Source: a bacterium
GTDB taxonomy: Bacteria > Planctomycetota > JACOTG01 > JAUIME01
Assembly (NCBI GenBank): GCA_030433195.1
Contig: JAUIME010000300.1
Location: 1 to 6,624 of the forward strand
Direction of reading: 5' to 3'
Length of the DNA: 6,624 bases
The notes under the pieces are model-generated. The model was not told the origin of the DNA and did no database searches. It worked only from the letters and a program-made list of their open reading frames with translations. Shown here in pieces: positions 6,199-6,624 of this stretch. The translations under genes were made by a program, and so were the position numbers. Numbering within the stretch: the stretch's first letter is position 1; each line of letters begins with the position of its first letter.

Positions 6199-6357
6199 CG
6201 AGCACCTGGGAGCCGGATCCCGGCAGCGCTTGCCGCAGGGTACGCCCGGTTCGTCCATCGGCCCGGGCGGAACGCATCCGTCCAATCGGAATCCCGGGCC
6301 TCGGGGCTTGAATCACCCCTCGTATCCCCTTGCGGTGCGCGTCTCTTCCGACCGCCA

Positions 6358-6431
6358 CGCGGTCCTCACGCTCGCCTCCCGTGCGCGGCGCGGACCTCAC
6401 GCCCGCCTCTCCTCACGCCGCGCGGACCTCA
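6358..6431. repeat. Imperfect 31-32 bp tandem repeat in the intergenic region
   Basis: Units at 6364-6394 and 6395-6426 both begin CCTCACGC, continue with a conserved CGCCTC and end GCGCGGA. A third partial copy of the junction, CGCGGACCTCA, runs through the stop codon of the right-hand gene, and the first junction is CGCGGTCCTCA. The CGCGG starts are at 6358, 6389 and 6421, spaced 31 and 32. It forms part of the 230-bp region between the NYN gene and the kinase start. I see no convincing -35/-10 pair or intrinsic terminator there, so the kinase promoter remains unlocated. Confidence 0.45.
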
Positions 6432-6624
6432 GAGGTCGTACTTCTGCGGCGGTTCCCCGGGCTCGGCATCGGGCCCCACCGCGTCGTCGAGGTCGTCGAG
6501 AAAGTCGATCACCCGCACGACGCGCGCCCCGAGCTGCCGCACGCGCCCGGTCAGCTCCCGATCCGCCGACACCACACTCCACGCATTCGGGGAGCGCGCC
6601 TCACGAATCCGCCGCACGATCTCC
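6429..6624 (-). CDS. YacP-like NYN-domain protein, C-terminal fragment (start beyond right edge)
   Basis: The open frame enters from the right edge and ends at TGA 6431-6429, giving about 65 visible residues. The segment WSVVSADRELTGRVRQLGARVVRVIDFLDDL resembles the end of NYN/YacP (DUF901) domains. There, a V-V-x-x-D-R-E strand-loop carries a conserved acidic residue near the metal site, followed by an R-x-x-GA strand and an F-L segment. Such proteins belong to the PIN-like fold and are regarded as probable ribonucleases. The last 20 or so residues are acidic and Pro-rich (DDAVGPDAEPGEPPQKYDL), beyond the domain. A GTG at 6617-6615 could be read as a start, but codons before it are also open (Glu-Ile) and the domain would be incomplete, so I treat the gene as partial. 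It lies upstream of the kinase on the same strand, 230 bp away. Family assignment rests on a short segment. Confidence 0.68.
   Translation of the reverse strand, partial: EIVRRIREARSPNAWSVVSADRELTGRVRQLGARVVRVIDFLDDLDDAVGPDAEPGEPPQKYDL

Noticed and set aside
6199..6285. Upstream in-frame TTG (6285) or ATG (6258) as the kinase start
   Set aside because: They add a polar Pro/Cys-rich stretch before TM1 and have no Shine-Dalgarno, whereas 6198 has AGGTG and gives a normal short basic N-terminus before TM1.
6306..6321. GGGG/CCCC inverted repeat upstream of the kinase as a terminator
   Set aside because: The stem is four base pairs with mismatches just outside, and no T-run follows on either strand.
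6429..6617. A complete 62-residue gene starting at GTG 6617
   Set aside because: The frame stays open to the window edge and the visible part looks like only the end of an NYN domain, so an internal Val codon is more likely than a start.

Overview
The window is high-GC bacterial DNA carrying six protein-coding genes, two of them cut by the window edges. Five are on the minus strand and one is on the plus strand. The mix (a secreted FG-GAP/VCBS repeat protein with a regular signal peptide, a very large membrane-bound hybrid histidine kinase, a stand-alone receiver protein, strong GC bias at third codon positions) suggests a large-genome Gram-negative such as a planctomycete or a similar environmental lineage. 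That placement is inference from style, because no phylogenetic marker is present. I see no rRNA, tRNA, CRISPR array, insertion sequence or phage gene.

Region by region: 1-1104 (minus) is the N-terminal 368 residues of an exported FG-GAP repeat protein, with at least seven blades at a strikingly constant 49-residue period; its C-terminus lies beyond the left edge. 1105-1307 is a divergent intergenic region with a 13-bp palindrome and an extended -10 element. 1308-2141 (plus) is a class I SAM-dependent methyltransferase of the HxCGxLTD/PCC type. Its last 30 codons run antisense into the next gene. 2051-2728 (minus) is a HAD-superfamily phosphoglycolate-phosphatase-like enzyme. 2762-3163 (minus) is a single-domain response regulator. 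3160-6198 (minus) is a hybrid sensor kinase with architecture TM, extracytoplasmic domain, TM, HAMP, PAS, HisKA, HATPase_c, acidic linker, REC1, REC2. 6199-6428 is intergenic with an imperfect 31-32 bp tandem repeat. 6429-6624 (minus) is the C-terminal end of a YacP-like NYN-domain protein whose start lies beyond the right edge.

The kinase and the single-domain regulator are translationally coupled (the kinase stop and the regulator GTG start overlap as GTGA) and presumably form one signalling unit. The two fused receiver domains are degenerate in complementary ways. REC1 keeps the acidic pocket, the Ser and the Lys-Pro but has Lys in place of the phosphoacceptor Asp. REC2 keeps the Asp but lacks the canonical Lys-Pro. 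The downstream free receiver is fully canonical, so the phosphate may end on it rather than on the fused domains. The phosphatase gene lies 33 bp after the regulator and could be read through. It also has its own consensus-like promoter placed so close to its ATG that it may give a leaderless message.

I found no clearly new multi-gene system. The best leads are the two degenerate receivers, the possible leaderless promoter of the phosphatase gene, and the 91-bp convergent coding overlap.
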